Origin: Anseranas semipalmata
Taxonomy: Eukaryota > Chordata > Aves > Anseriformes > Anseranatidae
Assembly (NCBI GenBank): GCA_013399115.1
Contig: VXAA01000616.1
Location: 226,605-290,604, forward strand
DNA: 64,000 nucleotides
Direction: 5' to 3'
The notes below the pieces were generated by a model. The model made no database searches. It was not told the origin of the DNA and saw nothing but the letters and a program-made list of their open reading frames with translations. The translations under genes were made by a program, and so were the position numbers. Shown one piece after another: positions 60,891 to 64,000 of this stretch (the first letter of the stretch is position 1; the number at the start of each line of letters is the position of its first letter).

Positions 60891-62461
60891 CGCTGGGCAG
60901 CAGGCGGGTCCGGGGGTACCGCTCACACTGACCGCCAGAGCCCCCCGAGGGCGTGCTGGTGTTCGCCTTGTTCCAGCCCGCGGGAGCCTCCCCAGGTCTC
61001 TGTGACCGCGGAAGGACGGCGGGTTCTTGCCTCTAGCGAGATCAGCAAGTTTCCACCGGGATCCTGCTGTGGCTCCAAGGGACCCGCGTGTGACCGGTTT
61101 GCCCGAGACCTTCCTCCGCTGGGGGTGACGGTCCGCAGCGGCTCGGGGTTGAAGCTGCTGGTGCAGGCTGGAGCCTGGGAGTCCTGCCTTGATCCGGAGA
61201 GGGAACGGGGAGCAGAGCAGAGCAGAGGAGCCCCCCCTGGCCTCAGCCGAACCTCCGTCCCAGCTGGCAGCCGCTGGCGGCCCGGGGGATGCACAGCTCC
61301 TGCCACACAGCTGCGGGCACTGAGGCGGCCGCCGGGCTCTCGCCGCGCAGCAGCTGTGCTTCCCGGCGCTGAGCACCCGCGCTGCGTCTGTGTGCCGTCC
61401 TCTGCAGAGCTCCGGCAGAGCATCGCGGGCTGTTCGCGGCCGTGCCCTGAGATGCCGGTAACCGCTCAGAACGGACTTGCTGGCGAACGTCTGCCTGGAG
61501 CAGCCGCTCAGCCCCGCAGAACCGGCCCGCAGTGGACCGAGTTCGCTCTGCAGCAGAGCGAGAGGAGGCTTCGCCACAAATGAGCGGCTCCCGAGAGTGG
61601 CCGTGGGTTGTCTCCGGTTGAAAGCTGGCTCTGGGCACGACCTGTCTGTGACTGCTCGGTCTGGTCGCTCCCAAACGGTGCTGGGAGCCACGGAACTGGC
61701 CCTGCCTCCTCCCCGCCAGCCCCCTGCTCTCGGGGTGCGGGAGAGGTGGGGGGGTTTGGCTGAGTCCCCCCCGGATGGTGCCCGCTGGCCGTGCCCTGGC
61801 TGGCTGGGGTTTGGTGGGTGGGAAGCAGGGCACGAGGTGGCCCCAATCCCTCTGCTTGCCTTCGTGCCGGTGCTGGGAATCAAACCCTCTCCCCGGCGGC
61901 ACAGCTGCCCTCCAGTCTCATCTGCAGCCTTTTAGCCCAAAATTTCCTTCCAGTGCGGTACCTTCGGGGCTGCAAGGCAATTAACATCCGTCTTAAGCAT
62001 GTTCCAGCCGTGTTCTGGATGCCTGTGAGCCCCGGAGGTGTTACAGATGGCTCACGAGCTGGGCTCCACTAGCAGTTGATTCCCTGCTTATTAAAGCCGC
62101 TATTAATCTTGTATTAATGCTTTGCAAACGAGACCTTTCTGGAGGTGCCGCAGCATCCGAGGCCAGGAGCTCGGCTTCTCCCCAGCCCGGTGCCACCAAC
62201 GCCAGCGAGGGTTTAGATCGGGAGCTCGTCACGCCGAGCGCTTTGATGCCGTGCCGTGGCCGCGGTCCTGCCGGGCCACCGAAGTGACAGCCGCCCGTGG
62301 TGCCCCGGTTAGCGGGGGACAACGGCGGCCCCCTGCTGCCTCCTCCTGCCCTGAGGGCCGGGGCAGTGGCGCCCGTGGTCCGGAGCCCACCGACGGCCCC
62401 GTGCCGTTGTCTCCCATCCCTGCCCGGCGTCTCCTGTCCCCGCCAAGGCCGGGATGCAGCA

Positions 62462-62475
62462 GTTGTCATGGCAAC
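62462..62475. promoter_or_regulatory. Near-perfect RFX X-box
   Basis: GTTGTCATGGCAAC differs at one base from the palindromic RFX consensus GTTGCCATGGCAAC. X-boxes mark promoters of ciliary genes. It sits in CpG-rich DNA, which favours function, but the target gene is unknown. Confidence 0.55.
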
Positions 62476-62839
62476 GCGGGAGGCCTGCGGAGCCCAGGAC
62501 CGAAGCGTTCTGGCGGGGGGGGTGCAGTGCTGGGGGTGCTCCCTCGTCCCTCCGTCACCTGCCCTGGGCCTCGTTGCACCCCAAAGCCCTGGTCAGCCCC
62601 CCCCCCAAAGCTGGCACACCACCCATTTTTCAGCCAAAAGACGCTGGTGAAAAAATGCCAGATTTTCCACCTTTTAGTGGAAAAATGTTAAATCCTGTGT
62701 CGATGTAACCAAGCCAGAGATGCCAACAGCCTCCTGCCTTCCTCTGCCCCGCGCCGAAATCTTCCCTGCGAGCTGAGGCTGGGGTGAACGTGGTCAGAGC
62801 CTGGCATGGTTTGGGGATGCTTGGGGGGCTGCTTGCACT

Positions 62840-62870
62840 GGGGATGGGATGGGATGGGATGGGGATGGGG
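62840..62870 (+). repeat. (GGGAT)n G-rich repeat, G-quadruplex-prone
   Basis: Six runs of three or four G separated by AT, on the plus strand. The spacing suits a stable G-quadruplex with two-base loops. Confidence 0.85.
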
Positions 62871-64000
62871 CTGCAGCTCTGCTCTCCCTTTCCCTTTGCC
62901 CTGGTGTCACACGGGGTCACCTCTCCCCACCTACAGCCAGCTGTGGCCCTTCTGGAACATCCCAAACATCCCACGCGGCAGGGGCTGGATCTTTCCCCAC
63001 CTCAGAACGAGGTTTCCATGCCTGGCTTGGGCAGCTTGTGCCTGCCGGGGCCCTCTGCAGCCATCAGGCTTTGGCTGACACCTGTCCGTCACCCCCCGGC
63101 GGCTGGAAGCTCGAGAGCATCACAGGGGACAGCTCCGAGCTGTGCCCCAGCACCGCAGCAGGGGCACCGGGGCTGCCACGCGGCGGGCACTCGGCACCAA
63201 CCTGCGGTGGAGGGCTCGAATCCGCGCCGTCGTGAGTCACGTTTCCTTCCAACGCCCGGCTCCTCAGCTCGCTGCCATCGCTATTTTTGGAAGCTCTGGG
63301 AAGCCTATCAGCCATGAGAAGCGCAGTTAATGAATAATCTCGCCTCGCCACGCCGGCCTCGCGGCTCCCGACGTCTCCGTGCGGCTTCAGAAGCGGTTCC
63401 CCGTGCTCAGTGGTGCCCCGGCCCCGGCGATGCCGCGGCGGCAGGGACGCATCCTGCGCAACAGCAGCCCCCGAGCAGCGTCCTCGTGAATCAGCCGGGA
63501 GCTGAGGCAGCGGCGCGGTAGCAAAATATTTCCTTTTAAAGGGCTTGTTTGGGGTTGGTTTTTTTTTTTTTGGCTTGCTGCAGAGCCTCGCGCCGACTTG
63601 GCATTGATCAGTTGTGCTCCAAATGAGCAGATCATTCACGGTTATTTTTACTCGCAACCTCCAGTATTTTAGCTGGGCCTGCAGCGTCTCACGTAGCATC
63701 TCCGAGCGAAAACTGGCAAAAATTGAGTTCCAGAAATGGAGGAGATGAGCGGAGGGCAGCCTTCGCTCGGTGTCACGGAAGGGTTGGGGCAGGAGCCTCA
63801 GAAAGGCTGCAAGGTGCTGGCGCGCGCGGGGCCGGCACTGTGTGGCAGGGGGGGTCCGTGTGCCCCCGGCCCACGCTGCCCCGCGCCCCTTCCTCCGGCC
63901 CCGCAAAGACGAACCCGTCCTTGAGGCGCTTCGGGGCCGCCACCGCCGCACCAGGGGACGCACGAGCGCGTCCGCAGGGAGGTTTGGCACCGGGAGCCCC

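Larger units (their letters stand above)
60890..64000. promoter_or_regulatory. CpG-rich region, candidate CpG island or promoter zone
   Basis: Frequent CG dinucleotides (dense at about 61000-61560, 62150-62480 and 63150-63520, and again from 63770) contrast with the CpG-poor DNA before 57 kb. It includes an X-box-like RFX site (62462-62475), a G4-prone repeat and TAAT-rich patches. No transcription start or exon could be placed. It may be the upstream region of a neighbouring gene outside the window. Confidence 0.45.

Noticed and set aside
60786..61883. 365-codon open frame on the minus strand
   Set aside because: It is in CpG-rich DNA where stops are rare, overlaps long open frames in other frames and strands, and shows low-complexity Pro/Arg/Ser/Gly composition with no domain or splice context.
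61243..61902. 219-codon open frame on the minus strand
   Set aside because: Overlaps the 365-codon frame in another frame; neither has protein-family features.
63205..63225. tRNA B-box-like GGCTCGAATCC
   Set aside because: No A box or cloverleaf arms could be found around it.
63064..63990. 308-codon open frame on the minus strand
   Set aside because: Same GC-bias explanation; no recognised motif. Its one less biased segment is better described as a possible conserved element.

Overview
The window looks like bird nuclear DNA. The evidence is four fragments of the chicken-repeat LINE CR1, three of them carrying its 8-base terminal motif (ATTCTRTG or its complement), together with short exons flanked by GT/AG sites in long introns and an AATAAA poly(A) signal. 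I cannot name the species. About the first 57 kb is AT-leaning. The last 7 kb is GC- and CpG-rich.

One gene fills most of the window, on the plus strand. I reconstructed 18 coding exons between 8627 and 56273 by reading splice sites and checking that every exon junction keeps the reading frame. Together they give 884 codons plus a TAG stop, followed by a short 3' UTR with AATAAA at 56781. The start codon and N-terminal exons were not found; they lie upstream of 8627 or outside the window. The protein is a chain of five divergent nucleoside diphosphate kinase (NDK/NME) folds (A to E). Domain D keeps the Lys-Pro motif, the nucleotide-site Arg and the Gly-Ser loop but has Tyr where the phosphorylated His should be. 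The other four have lost more. It is therefore probably a non-catalytic, structural NDK array. I do not recognise the gene with certainty. An axonemal or dynein-assembly role is only a guess from the use of NDK arrays in cilia.

Layout: 1-8626 is gene-poor with no recognisable exon. 8627-56273 is the NDK-array gene, with CR1 pieces in introns 6, 12 and 17, an unusually good hairpin in intron 4 and a possible conserved non-coding block in intron 9. 56274 to about 56805 is the 3' UTR. 56806-64000 is GC-rich flank with TAAT-rich islands that resemble conserved regulatory elements, a near-perfect RFX X-box at 62462 and a G-quadruplex-prone repeat. This flank may be the 5' side of a neighbouring gene that starts beyond the window.
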